Positions 43,562 to 52,678 of a DNA stretch of 64,000 bases are shown here, piece by piece. Source of the DNA: Marinobacterium arenosum (GTDB taxonomy: Bacteria > Pseudomonadota > Gammaproteobacteria > Pseudomonadales > Balneatricaceae). The translations under genes were made by a program, and so were the position numbers. The stretch lies in contig NZ_JAILYN010000006.1 of the NCBI RefSeq assembly GCF_019795155.1, forward strand, positions 62,001 to 126,000. Direction: 5' to 3'. Below the pieces are notes generated by a model that made no database searches, was not told the origin of the DNA, and saw nothing but the letters and a program-made list of their open reading frames with translations. Position 1 is the stretch's first letter. Each line of letters begins with the position of its first letter.

Positions 43562-44494
43562 ATGCCCCATTCGAATCCGTCCGCCCTCCCCGATACGCTG
43601 CAGCAGCTGCTGGAGCGGCTGCACACTCTGCCACTGCTACCATCGGTGCTGGCCCGGCTGATGGCGATGGATGCCGACAGCGATGCCTTCTTCCGCAACC
43701 TGCTGTTGCTGACCGAACAGGACCCATCGCTGGCGCTGCTGGCGCTACGGCTGGCCAACTCGGCCCACTCGGCACCTAGCGCGCCGGTGCTGACGCTGAA
43801 CCAGGCGGTCAGCCGGATCGGCGGCCGGATCATCGCCGAGCTGATGGCCTCGCGCTCTGTATTCCCGACCTTCGTCCCCTCCAGCCCGGCCGAACGCGGC
43901 CTGTGGCAGAACAGCCTGCAGACCGCCATCGCCGCCCGGTTGATCGCCAAACAGAGCCGCCACCTGAACGTAAACCCGGACCAGGCTTACTGCGCCGGCC
44001 TGCTACTCAACATCGGCCGGTTGATCCTGTTCGAAAGCCAGCCGGCCGAACTGACCCGGCTGGAAGCCCGTGGCTGGCAGGTGCCACAGCGGCTGGTGCT
44101 GGACGAGCGGGAGCAGTTCGGCTTCGACCACGCGATGCTCGGCCACCAGGCGATGAAGCGCTGGAACATTCCCCAACCGCTACGCAAGCTGGTCAAGTTG
44201 CACTACTACTACGGTGCCAGTCGCGATACCCGTATCCCGCCGCAGACCGGTGCCATGCTGACGGTGCTGCAGCAGGCCGAATTGATCAGCGTAATGTTGC
44301 TGAAGGTGCCGCACTGGCCCTCCCTGTCGGCCGGCGAATTGAACGACCTGATCATCCAGCGCTGCTTCCACAGCAAATGGCAGCGGGCCGCGCTAACCGA
44401 ACTGCAGATAGCCCAGCTGTTGCCTCAGATTCAAAGCCGCACCGAACGGGCGATGGTCAACCTGGCGCTGCGGCCGGCTGGCGATCTGGTGTAG
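43562..44494 (+). CDS. HDOD domain protein
   Basis: 310 residues made of one HDOD domain (LPLLPSVLARLMAMDADSDA, DPSLALLALRLANSAHSAPS, LNQAVSRIGGRIIAELM) with GLLLNIGRLILFE in the second half. HDOD is a degenerate HD domain without the full metal set and serves in signalling, often with c-di-GMP or two-component proteins. A membrane segment is not seen. The start is ATG at 43562. Its transcript ends at the terminator at 44646. Confidence 0.9.
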   Translation: MPHSNPSALPDTLQQLLERLHTLPLLPSVLARLMAMDADSDAFFRNLLLLTEQDPSLALLALRLANSAHSAPSAPVLTLNQAVSRIGGRIIAELMASRSVFPTFVPSSPAERGLWQNSLQTAIAARLIAKQSRHLNVNPDQAYCAGLLLNIGRLILFESQPAELTRLEARGWQVPQRLVLDEREQFGFDHAMLGHQAMKRWNIPQPLRKLVKLHYYYGASRDTRIPPQTGAMLTVLQQAELISVMLLKVPHWPSLSAGELNDLIIQRCFHSKWQRAALTELQIAQLLPQIQSRTERAMVNLALRPAGDLV

Positions 44495-44603
44495 GGCCGG
44501 ACCCGGCCGGGCAGGCTCATCCGCGCCCCCGGACTCCAGCGGCCAGCGTCAAAAACAGTCGCCCTCGGTACTCAAGGGGCATGCCAAGCGGGCTGCTACA
44601 ACA
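44493..44603. repeat. REP-like intergenic element related to the 25.4-25.9 kb array
   Basis: GTAGGGCCGGACCCGGCCGG here matches GTAGGGTCGGACCCGGCCGA at 25408, and the end (CGGTACTCAAGGGGCATGCC, then AAGCGGGCTGCTACAAC) matches 25826-25861. Both lie after a gene stop. It is a dispersed intergenic repeat. Confidence 0.75.
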
Positions 44604-44645
44604 GGCTTCACCGGGAAATTGATATTGAATTGAAAACTCCGCCAA

Positions 44646-44670
44646 ACCGGTACTTTGGTATCGGTTTTTT
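44646..44670 (+). terminator. intrinsic terminator of the HDOD gene
   Basis: ACCGGTAC (44646-44653) pairs with GTATCGGT (44658-44665), one G-T wobble, around TTTG, followed by five more T. It separates HDOD from the rhodanese-like gene. Confidence 0.75.
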
Positions 44671-44735
44671 CGGCCCATGGTAGGATTCAGCCGATCTGCT
44701 GCGCAGGCTGTAATGAAGGTCTGACAGGAGGGGCT

Positions 44736-45311
44736 ATGGCATACCTATTCGCCATACTGGGCGGTCTGTTGCTCAGCTTGCACAGCGGTGCAGCCGAAAC
44801 GACGACCGCGCAATGGCCGCCGGCAGCGGCCGAGGCAGAGCAGTTGTTTACCGCCGACGGCTACCGGCAGGCACGCTACCGCGCACCGACACCGGAACAG
44901 ACCGACGGGGCGGTGACACTCGAAACCAGTGAACTGCAGCAGCTGTTGGCCGGCGCAAATCCGCCGTTGCTGCTGGACGTGCGGCCACTGAGCTGGAAAG
45001 CCGGCCGATTCATCAAGCAGAAGGACTACCAGCAGCTGCCCGGCAGCCTCTGGTTGCCGAACGTAGGCTACGGCGAGCCGGAGCCGGCCTGGCTGGACTA
45101 CTTCCAGCGCAATCTGCAGCGGCTGCGCACCGAACAGCCGGCACGGGCTCTGGTGTTCTATTGCCGGGCCGACTGCTGGATGTCCTGGAACGCGGCGCGG
45201 CGTGCCCATCAGTGGGGTTATGGCAACCTGTACTGGTACCGCGACGGCATCGACGGCTGGCGCGAAGCGGAACTACCGCTGACATCGGTCGAACCGGTGC
45301 CCTATCCCTGA
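44736..45311 (+). CDS. PQQ-dependent-catabolism-associated CXXCW rhodanese-like protein
   Basis: 191 residues with a signal peptide ending LHSGAA. The rhodanese-like fold has LLLDVRPLSWKAGRF and the hallmark CRADCWMSWNAARRA, the CxxCW motif of the PQQ-associated family. It is periplasmic; its reaction is unknown but two cysteines suggest thiol or persulfide chemistry, compatible with a SoxYZ-like Cys carrier. CAGGAGG lies 6 bases before the ATG at 44736. It is separated from the ABC operon by the MscS and HDOD genes. Confidence 0.93.
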   Translation: MAYLFAILGGLLLSLHSGAAETTTAQWPPAAAEAEQLFTADGYRQARYRAPTPEQTDGAVTLETSELQQLLAGANPPLLLDVRPLSWKAGRFIKQKDYQQLPGSLWLPNVGYGEPEPAWLDYFQRNLQRLRTEQPARALVFYCRADCWMSWNAARRAHQWGYGNLYWYRDGIDGWREAELPLTSVEPVPYP

Positions 45312-45451
45312 CCCACCGGCGGCATTTGCAGTATGATTCAGATAATCCGTTACTTTTTAAGAGTTGATTGAAGTTGGTGTTTCAGGGATGAAGCTCAGCC
45401 AGGGACATTCAGGCAGGCCGGAACAATAACTATAAGGCTGGGAGAGAGACT

Positions 45452-46117
45452 GTGTACAAGATCCTGATTGCGGACGACCATCCGCTGTTCCGCGAGGCGA
45501 TCAACAATGTGATCCGCACCGGCTTCGCCGGCTGCGAGACATTCGAAACCCAGGACCTGGACAGCGCGCTGGAACTCACCCAGCAACATGACGATCTGGA
45601 CCTGATCCTGCTGGATCTCAACATGCCGGGCATGAACGGCCTGAACGGCCTGATCACCCTGCGTAACGAAGCCCCGACCATCCCGGTGGTGATCGTGTCC
45701 GCCGAGGAGGACAAGCAGATCGTGCTGCAGGCGATCACCTACGGTGCGGTCGGCTTCATCACCAAGTCCTCGCCACGCGAGCAGATGACCGAGGCGTTGG
45801 AGCAGATTCTGGCCGGCAATGTCTACCTGCCGTCCGATATCATCCGCGCCAGCCAGCCGGAGAGCCGCAGCCGTCGCCAGGAGGAGAGCCAGATCCCGCC
45901 GGAGCTGCTCAACTCGCTGACCCGCCGCCAATTGCTGGTGCTGGAGCGGATGTCCAAGGGCGAATCCAACAAGCAGATCGCCTATAACCTCAATATCGCC
46001 GAAACCACCGTCAAGGCGCATGTCTCGGCAATCCTGCGCAAATTGGGGGTGCACAACCGGATCCAGGCGGTGCTGTCGGCCGGCAATATCGATTTCAACC
46101 AGTATCTGAAGCGCTGA
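45452..46117 (+). CDS. LuxR-family response regulator (AgmR/ErbR-like)
   Basis: 221 residues. REC has ADD at 8-10, phospho-Asp55 in [10 protein letters not shown] and the Ser/Lys switch (VIVSAEE; FITKSS). The C-terminal LuxR helix-turn-helix has [20 protein letters not shown] and [15 protein letters not shown]. In Pseudomonas the orthologous-looking ErbR/AgmR activates PQQ synthesis and exa/ped genes under control of ErcS-type kinases. It lies between the structural cluster and the two ErcS-like kinases, so this is probably the master activator of the locus. Start GTG at 45452, preceded by GGGAGAG. Confidence 0.94.
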   Translation: MYKILIADDHPLFREAINNVIRTGFAGCETFETQDLDSALELTQQHDDLDLILLDLNMPGMNGLNGLITLRNEAPTIPVVIVSAEEDKQIVLQAITYGAVGFITKSSPREQMTEALEQILAGNVYLPSDIIRASQPESRSRRQEESQIPPELLNSLTRRQLLVLERMSKGESNKQIAYNLNIAETTVKAHVSAILRKLGVHNRIQAVLSAGNIDFNQYLKR

Positions 46118-46135
46118 TAGCTTCTAACGGACCAC

Positions 46136-47077
46136 TCAACGGCCAGCTCTCGGCCGCCCCTCCAGTGGCGGCGCCGTCATCGGCTCACCCTGGTAACCGT
46201 CAACCTGGCCGAATTCACCGTGCTGCCAGGCCTCCCGTGCCTGCTCGATCTCCTCGGCGGTACGGGCGACGAAGTTCCACCAGATCACGATATCCTCATC
46301 CAGCGGCTCGCCGCCGATCAGGATCAACCGCGTGCCGGCATCCATCTGCAACGGTATGCAATCGGTACCGGCACCGATCACCAGCAGCTGATCGTGGCTG
46401 AGCCCCCCTTTCGGGTCCCGGGCGTGGCCGTCGATCAGCAACAGCGCGTGTTCATGTTCGGGGTAGACCGGCAGGCTCAGCTCGGTATCCTTGCGCGCCC
46501 GCAGTTCAGCACCGACGATCTGCGACCAGAAATGGGCCGGCGAATGGTGTTCGGCCAACTCACCGGCAAACAGCTGGATATCGACATCATCGATGGTGAA
46601 CTTCGGTACCGAGGCATGGTGTTCAAAGGCCGGTTCATGCTGGCGCATGGGCCCCGGCAACGCGACCCACAGCTGCACGCCATGCATCATCGCCCCGGTC
46701 GGCGAGGTACTCTCCTCGGAGTGTGCCACGCCGCGGCCGGCGGTCATCAGGTTGAGCTGCCCCGGCCGGATCAGCTGATCGAACCCCAGGCTATCCAGGT
46801 GGTGGATCTCACCGCCGAACAACCAAGTCACGGTCTGCAGGCCGATATGGGGATGGGGGGCGACATTGATCATCCGCGGGCCGGTCGACGGTACCGGGCC
46901 GAAATGATCCAGAAAACACCAGGGGCCGACCAACCTGCGTTCGCGGTGCGGCAGTGCCCGTTGGATCTGCAACCCTTCGCCCAAGATACTGCTGCGTAGC
47001 GGATACTCCTGCCGGGCCGGACAGTGCTCTCGCCCCGGACACTCAATCGGCTGGGCATCGCATATCAGGTTGCTCAT
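46136..47077 (-). CDS. pirin family protein
   Basis: 313 residues. Typical pirin motifs HPHIGLQTVTWLFGGEIHH, the second metal His-rich loop and GAMMHGVQLWVALPG are all present, then a C-terminal cupin. Bacterial pirins can act as quercetinases or modulate enzymes through a bound iron. It is convergent with the response regulator (18 bases between stops). GGGAGG precedes the ATG. Unlike most pirins, the N-terminus has an extra Cys-rich start (CDAQPIECPGREHCPA). Confidence 0.93.
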   Translation of the reverse strand: MSNLICDAQPIECPGREHCPARQEYPLRSSILGEGLQIQRALPHRERRLVGPWCFLDHFGPVPSTGPRMINVAPHPHIGLQTVTWLFGGEIHHLDSLGFDQLIRPGQLNLMTAGRGVAHSEESTSPTGAMMHGVQLWVALPGPMRQHEPAFEHHASVPKFTIDDVDIQLFAGELAEHHSPAHFWSQIVGAELRARKDTELSLPVYPEHEHALLLIDGHARDPKGGLSHDQLLVIGAGTDCIPLQMDAGTRLILIGGEPLDEDIVIWWNFVARTAEEIEQAREAWQHGEFGQVDGYQGEPMTAPPLEGRPRAGR

Positions 47078-47212
47078 GGCGCACCTCCCCTCGAGGCTGT
47101 TGCTTCCCTTTCAATATAGTGCCCGATGGCGACGGCGGGCCCGGCAACCACAGCCAATCCGCCAGCCAATCTGCTCGCAGGCATGCGGAAAGGGCTGTGA
47201 AGATAGCGAGGA

Positions 47213-47599
47213 TTATTGAACGCTGCTGCCGCCGCGGGTACCCAGCAGGGTCAGCTCATTGCCTTCAGGATCCTTGAAATGGGCCAGGATACCGCCCCAA
47301 GGCTGGCGTTGCGGTGGCGCGCTGAAGGCGACGCCCTTGTTGGTCAACTGGCGGTAACTTGCCTCGATATCTGCCACCGCCAGCGAGACGCCGACAAAAC
47401 GACCGACCAGGGCCGCCGCCTTTTCATCACCCGGATTGACCCGTTCGACGCCGATAAAAGCCTCGCCCGCCTGGAATTGAGCCCAGCCAAGCCGCTCATC
47501 TTCGAAGACGCAGGGCATCTCCAAAATGTCCCGGTAGAATGCAACCGCGCCGGCCCAGTCATGCACGAAGATGCGGACCACATAAAGCTGATAATTCAT
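47213..47599 (-). CDS. VOC family (glyoxalase-like) protein
   Basis: 128 residues with two beta-alpha-beta-beta-beta units: VVRIFVHDWAGAVAFYRDIL, then a second half ending WGGILAHFKDPEGNELTLLG. Only some metal residues of glyoxalase I are kept (Glu in EGNEL; His of HFKDP), so a lyase, dioxygenase or binding role is possible. The ATG at 47599 has AAGGAG upstream. Monocistronic. Confidence 0.9.
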   Translation of the reverse strand: MNYQLYVVRIFVHDWAGAVAFYRDILEMPCVFEDERLGWAQFQAGEAFIGVERVNPGDEKAAALVGRFVGVSLAVADIEASYRQLTNKGVAFSAPPQRQPWGGILAHFKDPEGNELTLLGTRGGSSVQ

Positions 47600-47710
47600 A
47601 AGCGGGCTCCTTCCTCGATCCGGCTCATATTCAGATGCAGTATTTGCGATGTAGCAAATAACTCCATCCTTCTAAAATAGCCTTCTTTTACGACAGATTG
47701 GTATTCGGCG

Positions 47711-47914
47711 ATGGACGTAAAACGCAAGCAGGCCGACCCGACCCTGGTATGCACCTGCAACGACCTGTATGTGGACGATATCCACGAAGCGATCGACGAC
47801 GGCGAACAGGAGTATCGCGAGATCTTCGCGGTACATGGCCTGACGCCCCGCTGCTGCGAGTGCGCCGACCATGTGCGCGAGCTGGTACAGCAGGTGCAGG
47901 CTGACGAGCTTTGA
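47711..47914 (+). CDS. BFD-like [2Fe-2S] domain protein (bacterioferritin-associated ferredoxin type)
   Basis: 67 residues with Cys14-x-Cys16 (VCTCNDLYVDDIHEAI) and Cys48-x2-Cys51 (PRCCECADHV). This spacing is the Bfd cluster-binding pattern, with helices between. Bfd transfers electrons to bacterioferritin to release iron, but no bacterioferritin gene is nearby. An extra Cys49 sits between the ligands. The ribosome site is weak. Confidence 0.88.
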   Translation: MDVKRKQADPTLVCTCNDLYVDDIHEAIDDGEQEYREIFAVHGLTPRCCECADHVRELVQQVQADEL

Positions 47915-47919
47915 ACTGA

Positions 47920-48678
47920 TTAACCGGCGAACGCAGGATCTTCGGACCTTTCGGCACCCTGCCAGACAAGATAGTCGTACTCCTGCGTCTGTTCCTGCCG
48001 AGCGCCGGTCAACGCCACCGGCCAACGGAAATAGGGCGCATCGAGCACGCAGCTGTGATACTCGCCGTTCTCGCCGCAGAGGTCGAACGGCGGCTCGCTG
48101 GCAATGGCGCGGAACCGTTCGATCATCGCCGCATCCAGCGGCTTGCCGACCGGCGAGTCGGCACCGAAATGACGGTGATAAGCCAACGTGATCACCGCCT
48201 CGAAACCACGCGCCTGCAGTTGCGCCAACAGCTGTTCGCGCGGCACCGCCCAGAGCGGCAGCATTACCTGGCAGATCCCCTCGGCACATTCGCTGATCCA
48301 GTTCGGATAGCCGTCCACCGGAGCGATATCGCCGGTAATCAGCACCTCGACCCCCTCCTCCCGCAACTGGCGGATCGCCGCCACATAGCTGACGCGATAG
48401 GGCTCATCCACCTCGATACACTGGTGCGGCAGGCCGATCGACTCTGCCTGAGCCCGCATCGCCGCCAGCGGATGGGCGCGGAACGGCTGGCCGGTCAGCG
48501 GCACGAAGGTGACCAACCGGACGATCTCGCAATCCTGCCGGCACAACTCAAAGGCCAGCGCGGAATCCTTGCCACCGGTCCACAACACCGCCGCTTTTTT
48601 TAGTTTTTTTGGTTTTTTTGATTTTTTTGGTTGATTCAATTTCGTTAACCTGTGGCCGGACGTCAGACTGCCGTTCAT
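47920..48678 (-). CDS. PP-loop ATPase, diphthine-ammonia-ligase family (DUF71)
   Basis: 252 residues from the ATG at 48678. The PP-loop is LWTGGKDSALAF, followed by HQCIEVDEP, GDIAPVDGYPNWISE, FEAVITLA and DLCGENGEYHSCVLDAP (the family's GExGEYHT element). Archaeal and eukaryotic members amidate diphthine on EF-2, which bacteria lack, so the bacterial role is open (adenosine nucleotide alpha-hydrolase is one proposal). The N-terminal about 28 residues are a Lys-rich leader encoded by four A7 tracts. It is convergent with the BFD-like gene, 5 bases between stops. Confidence 0.9.
   Translation of the reverse strand: MNGSLTSGHRLTKLNQPKKSKKPKKLKKAAVLWTGGKDSALAFELCRQDCEIVRLVTFVPLTGQPFRAHPLAAMRAQAESIGLPHQCIEVDEPYRVSYVAAIRQLREEGVEVLITGDIAPVDGYPNWISECAEGICQVMLPLWAVPREQLLAQLQARGFEAVITLAYHRHFGADSPVGKPLDAAMIERFRAIASEPPFDLCGENGEYHSCVLDAPYFRWPVALTGARQEQTQEYDYLVWQGAERSEDPAFAG
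48595..48628. repeat. four T7 (A7 on coding strand) tracts at 9-bp period
   Basis: T7 tracts occupy 48595-48601, 48604-48610, 48613-48619 and 48622-48628, each separated by two bases. They encode the Lys-Lys-X-Lys-Lys leader of the PP-loop protein. Homopolymers of this kind are prone to replication and ribosome slippage. Confidence 0.95.
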
Positions 48679-48793
48679 AGGGTTCTGATTATTAGCTGCG
48701 ATAGTAGAAAAGGAGCTTAGCAGAATCGGTTCGGTTTTCCGGCCCAGCCGCGTATCATGGAGCTTTCCGAAAGCCATAGCGAGACCGCCACCG

Positions 48794-49246
48794 ATGCAGA
48801 TCTGGGTCGATGCCGACGCCTGCCCGAAGGTGATTAAAGAGATTCTGTTCCGCGCCGCCGAGCGTACCGAGACCCAGCTGACGCTGGTCGCCAACCAGCC
48901 GTTAGCCACCCCGCCGACACCATTGATCCGGGCATTGCAGGTGCCGGCCGGCTTCGATATCGCCGATAACGAGATCGTCAAACGCTGCCAGCCGGGCGAT
49001 CTGGTGATCACCGCCGACATCCCCCTGGCGGCCGAGATTATCGCCAAGGGCGGTCATGCGCTGAACCCGCGCGGCGAATTCTACAGCGAGTCCAATATCC
49101 GCGCCCGGCTCAATATGCGTGATTTCATGGAGACCCTGCGCGCCAGCGGCGTCCAGACCGGCGGCCCGGCCGCCTTGAGCCAGGCCGACCGGCAGGAATT
49201 CGCCAACCAGCTGGACCGCTTCCTGGCCAAGGCCGCGCGCGGTTAA
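48794..49246 (+). CDS. YaiI/YqxD family protein (DUF188)
   Basis: 150 residues, the family length. [46 protein letters not shown] and [20 protein letters not shown] are conserved. These proteins have a PIN-like fold but no confirmed activity. Divergent from the PP-loop gene, sharing about 115 bp. Soluble, cytoplasmic. Confidence 0.95.
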   Translation: MQIWVDADACPKVIKEILFRAAERTETQLTLVANQPLATPPTPLIRALQVPAGFDIADNEIVKRCQPGDLVITADIPLAAEIIAKGGHALNPRGEFYSESNIRARLNMRDFMETLRASGVQTGGPAALSQADRQEFANQLDRFLAKAARG

Positions 49247-49257
49247 ATTGAGACAAA

Positions 49258-49281
49258 GGGCGCCTTGCTGGGCGCCCCAGC
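49258..49281. terminator. weak bidirectional hairpin between DUF188 and marC genes
   Basis: GGGCGCC-N6-GGCGCCC forms a 7-bp stem between two convergent stops. On the minus strand TTTGTCTC follows, on the plus strand no T-run, so only weak termination is expected. Confidence 0.4.
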
Positions 49282-49295
49282 CTGATCGCCGGGTA

Positions 49296-49901
49296 TCAAG
49301 AAACCCGCGCTACCACCCCCAGCAGACCAGAGATCACGATCTCCGTTGCCATCGCCGCCAGGATCAGACCGGTGATCTTGGACAGGATGTTGAAGCCGGT
49401 GTTGCCGAGCAGCTTCTCCAGCCGGCTGGCCAGGTGCAGCAACACCAGCAGGCAGGCCAGTGCCAGCACCATGCCGGTCAGACCGAGCGCCATATCCAGG
49501 CCGGACAGTTCAGCACCGTAGACCAGGATGGTACCGATAGTCGCCGGGCCGATGATGGTCGGTATCGCCAGCGGCACCACCGAAACGTCGTCACGCTGTT
49601 CGGCCGGCACTTCGGCGTGCACCCGCACCCCTTCACGGACCAGCGAGATGGCCGACAGAAACAGCAGGATGCCGGCGCCGATCCGGAACGAATCCAGGGT
49701 AATGCCGAGAACCTCGAACAGCGGCGTACCGAAGAAGAACAGCACCAGCGAGGTCAGAAAGGCCGCCATCACCGCGCGGTTGGCGATCTTGCCGCGGGCG
49801 GCGGGGGTTTCGCCACGGGTCAGCGACAGGAACATCGACACCACGAAGAACGGTGCGAACAGGAAGAAGAACTTCACCCAGGTGGAGAGGAGCAAACTCA
49901 T
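49296..49901 (-). CDS. marC: MarC family integral membrane protein
   Basis: 201 residues with six hydrophobic segments, including VKFFFLFAPFFVVSMFLSLT, PLAIPTIIGPATIGTILVYG and KITGLILAAMATEIVISGL. NahG/MarC relatives are inner-membrane proteins of unproved function; the name came from a wrongly assigned multiple-antibiotic locus. No strong ribosome site precedes the ATG at 49901. Convergent with DUF188. Confidence 0.92.
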   Translation of the reverse strand: MSLLLSTWVKFFFLFAPFFVVSMFLSLTRGETPAARGKIANRAVMAAFLTSLVLFFFGTPLFEVLGITLDSFRIGAGILLFLSAISLVREGVRVHAEVPAEQRDDVSVVPLAIPTIIGPATIGTILVYGAELSGLDMALGLTGMVLALACLLVLLHLASRLEKLLGNTGFNILSKITGLILAAMATEIVISGLLGVVARVS

Positions 49902-50048
49902 AGCGATTTGGTTTCCCTGTTTGCCAGGTTGGGGGTTGGAAAGGCGCGCATCTTACCACCGCAATTTGAAAGGCGAAATCATCTCCGCATCGCCTATTTT
50001 ATGGTTTATTGCGGATTAGCGGGAAACATCTACATCAGCTGAACAAGC

Positions 50049-50092
50049 GCCGCGTGGGCACAAAAAACGTGCCCACCCTACAGGCTATTGCA
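50049..50092. repeat. dispersed hairpin repeat, copy 2 (inverted)
   Basis: GCCGCGTGGGCAC and GTGCCCACCCTAC flank AAAAAA. This is the reverse complement of the element at 38324-38357. It lies between the marC upstream region and the 3' end of the hybrid kinase. Confidence 0.9.
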
Positions 50093-50104
50093 TCCCCCAG
50101 TTAA

Positions 50105-52678
50105 TCACTGCTCCAGCAGGTGGTTGAGGGTGGTTTTCAGCTTCAGCGGCCGCACCGGTTTGTTGATCAGCAGATGGCCCTTGCGACGGATCTGCGCCTT
50201 CAATTCCTGGCTGTAGTTGGCGGTAATCATCAACACCGGCACCGGCGCCGCCATCAACTCAGTGATCGCATCAACCGCCTCGACACCGGTGCGGCCGTTA
50301 TCCAGATGGTAGTCGGCGATGATCAGGTCGACCGGGTCACGCGCCGGATTACGCTGGCGCAGCAGATCCTCCAGCGACAGCGCGGTACAGACCTGGCAAC
50401 CCCAGCCCCGCATCAGCGTCGCCATCCCTTCGCAGATCGCCTGGTCGTTGTCGATCACCCAGATGCGGGCCCCCTGCAGCCGCTCCGCCCGGTGCGGCAG
50501 TGCCGGCCCCTGGGTGGCGCTCGGCGCCGGCAGGGTGCCGAGCGGCACCTCCACGGCGAACATCGACCCTCGGCCCTGCTGCGACGCCACGCTGATCGGG
50601 TGATCCAGCACCCGCGAGATCTTGTCGACGATCGCCAGGCCAAGCCCCAACCCCTTGTCCTGCCGGGCTTCGGCCGGCTGCAGCCGCTTGAACTCCTGGA
50701 AGATCTCGCGCAACTGGGCCTGCGGGATGCCGACCCCGGTGTCCCAGACCTCCAACCGCAGTCGGTCGCCGCGTCGTCGACAACCGAGCAGGATACGACC
50801 GTGGCGGGTATAGCGGATGGCGTTGGAGAGGAAGTTGCGCAGAATCCGCGCCAGCAGTTGGGAGTCGCTGCGGATCACCGCACTGCTGCCGACGAAGCGC
50901 AGCTGCAGCCCCTCGCTTTGCGCCACCTGGCGGTACTCGTTGGCGATATTGTCGAGCAGTTCGCGGACCTGGAAACAGGTCAGGTCCGGCTGCACCACGC
51001 CGGCATCCAGCTTGGAGATATCGACCAGGGTGCTGAGCAGCGACTCCACATCCTCCAGCGAGTTGGACAACGAGCCCACCAGCGAGCGAGGCTGCGCGTC
51101 CAGCGGCTGCTCGGCCAGCGCGCCGGTGAACAGCCGGGCGGCATTGAGCGGCTGCAGCAGATCGTGGCTGACCGCCGCCAGAAACTTGGTCTTCGACAGG
51201 TTGGCCTGCTCGGCCTCTTTCTTGGCCTCGCGCAGCCGGGCCTCGGCCTGGCGCCGCTCATCGATCTCCAGCAGCAGTTGCTTGTTCAGCGCCATCAGCT
51301 CGGAGGTGCGCTCATGCACCCGCTGCTCCATATGCTGATAGGCCTGCTTCAGTTCCTCGGCGGTACGGCGCCGTTCGGTGATATCGCGGATCAATACGAA
51401 GAAGCCGACCGGCCGGCCGTCGCCCTGCCGGTTGGGCACATAGGACTTGAGCATATAGCGCTCCTCGCCCTGGCCGTTGCGCTCGGCGATCTCGAAGGTC
51501 ACGCTCTCGCCGGCCAGCGCCCGCGCCATGTAGGGTCGCAGCTTTTCGAACTGCGCCTCGCCGTGCACCTGGCGGATGGTACGGCCGTTCAATGCACCGC
51601 GCGGCCAGCCGTACCAGTCGTCGTACACCTGGTTGGTGAAACTGAACCGCAGCTGGTCGTCGACGTAGGCGATCAGCGCCGGCACATGGTCGGTAATCAG
51701 CCGGATCCAGCGTTCGCTCTCGCGCAGCGCTTCGGCATGCTGGTGGCGTTCGGTGATATCGGTATAGGTGTTGACGAAACCGCCATCCGGCATCGGATGG
51801 GTGCGTACCTCGATCACCCGGCCGCTGCCGAGGTGGCGCTCCGACGCCAGGCTGTTGCCGCTGTCCGGCGTTAACAGCGCATCGGGGGCGTCGCTGAGCA
51901 GGGCTTCGAACGGCGGATGGCGCTCCAGCAGCTGGCGATCGACACCGGTCAGGTCGACGAAGCGCTCATTCCAGACCTCCAACCGGCCATCCGGGTTGAC
52001 CAGCACCACCCCCTGCGACAGGTTTTCCACGGTGCGTTGCAGCAGCCGGCTCTTTTGCGCCAGCGCCTGCTCGCGGCGCAGGGTCTCGCGCGCCTTCAGG
52101 TCGGTAATGTCGGTATACAGGATCACCAGCCCACCGTCGGAGGTGGGCCGCTCACGCATCTGCACCCAGTTGCCGTTGGCCAGCCGGAACACCCGGGTAT
52201 CGCCGGCGCCGGGGTACTGCTCGGCAACCAGACCGCTCTGCTGCGCCAGCCGCTTGATATCGGCGATGGTGATGCCGGTGGCGATCTCCACCCCGGAGCC
52301 CTGCCAGACCGCTTCGAACTTGCTGTTGAACAGCAGAATCCGCCGCTCGCTGTCGAACAGCACGAACGCGTCCGAGATACTCTCGATCGCGTCGATCAGC
52401 CGCTGATGGGCGGTGGCCGCCTGCTGGTTGGCCCGCTTCAGCGCCCGGTGGCTGACCTTCAGCTCCGACAACGCATGGTTGAGCGCCTCGGTCCGGTCGC
52501 GCACCTGCTCGGCCAGCACTACCGAGTGCTCGAACGCGGCATAGGGACCGGCGCGCTGCGCCTGGCCGGACTCGACCCGCTCGATCAACGCCTGGTTGAT
52601 CCGCCGCAAGCGGGCATTCTCCGCTTCCAGTTCGGCGATCCGGCGGGCGGGATCAAGCCCGCTGTCGTCTTTACTCAT
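50105..52678 (-). CDS. PAS-domain hybrid histidine kinase (ErcS'/NahK-like)
   Basis: 857 residues, no membrane segment. An N-terminal coiled coil (about 10-90) leads into three PAS domains (about 95-200, 210-320, 325-440; IDAIESISDAFVLFDSERRI, VENLSQGVVLVNPDG and ITDHVPALIAYVDDQL), a coiled coil, HisKA with His505 in AVSHDLLQPLN, a HATPase (LRNFLSNAIRYT, DTGVGIP, GLGLGLAIV) and a C-terminal REC with Asp789 in IIADYHLDN. It senses cytoplasmic signals through PAS. It overlaps the FIST gene by 8 bases (GATGAGTAA). In Pseudomonas such kinases act on ErbR in ethanol oxidation control. Confidence 0.94.
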   Translation of the reverse strand: MSKDDSGLDPARRIAELEAENARLRRINQALIERVESGQAQRAGPYAAFEHSVVLAEQVRDRTEALNHALSELKVSHRALKRANQQAATAHQRLIDAIESISDAFVLFDSERRILLFNSKFEAVWQGSGVEIATGITIADIKRLAQQSGLVAEQYPGAGDTRVFRLANGNWVQMRERPTSDGGLVILYTDITDLKARETLRREQALAQKSRLLQRTVENLSQGVVLVNPDGRLEVWNERFVDLTGVDRQLLERHPPFEALLSDAPDALLTPDSGNSLASERHLGSGRVIEVRTHPMPDGGFVNTYTDITERHQHAEALRESERWIRLITDHVPALIAYVDDQLRFSFTNQVYDDWYGWPRGALNGRTIRQVHGEAQFEKLRPYMARALAGESVTFEIAERNGQGEERYMLKSYVPNRQGDGRPVGFFVLIRDITERRRTAEELKQAYQHMEQRVHERTSELMALNKQLLLEIDERRQAEARLREAKKEAEQANLSKTKFLAAVSHDLLQPLNAARLFTGALAEQPLDAQPRSLVGSLSNSLEDVESLLSTLVDISKLDAGVVQPDLTCFQVRELLDNIANEYRQVAQSEGLQLRFVGSSAVIRSDSQLLARILRNFLSNAIRYTRHGRILLGCRRRGDRLRLEVWDTGVGIPQAQLREIFQEFKRLQPAEARQDKGLGLGLAIVDKISRVLDHPISVASQQGRGSMFAVEVPLGTLPAPSATQGPALPHRAERLQGARIWVIDNDQAICEGMATLMRGWGCQVCTALSLEDLLRQRNPARDPVDLIIADYHLDNGRTGVEAVDAITELMAAPVPVLMITANYSQELKAQIRRKGHLLINKPVRPLKLKTTLNHLLEQ

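Noticed and set aside
44651-44658. TACTTTGG half-site before the rhodanese-like gene
   Set aside because: It lies inside the stem-loop of the HDOD terminator (44646-44670) and has no partner at 22 bp, so it is explained by that structure.
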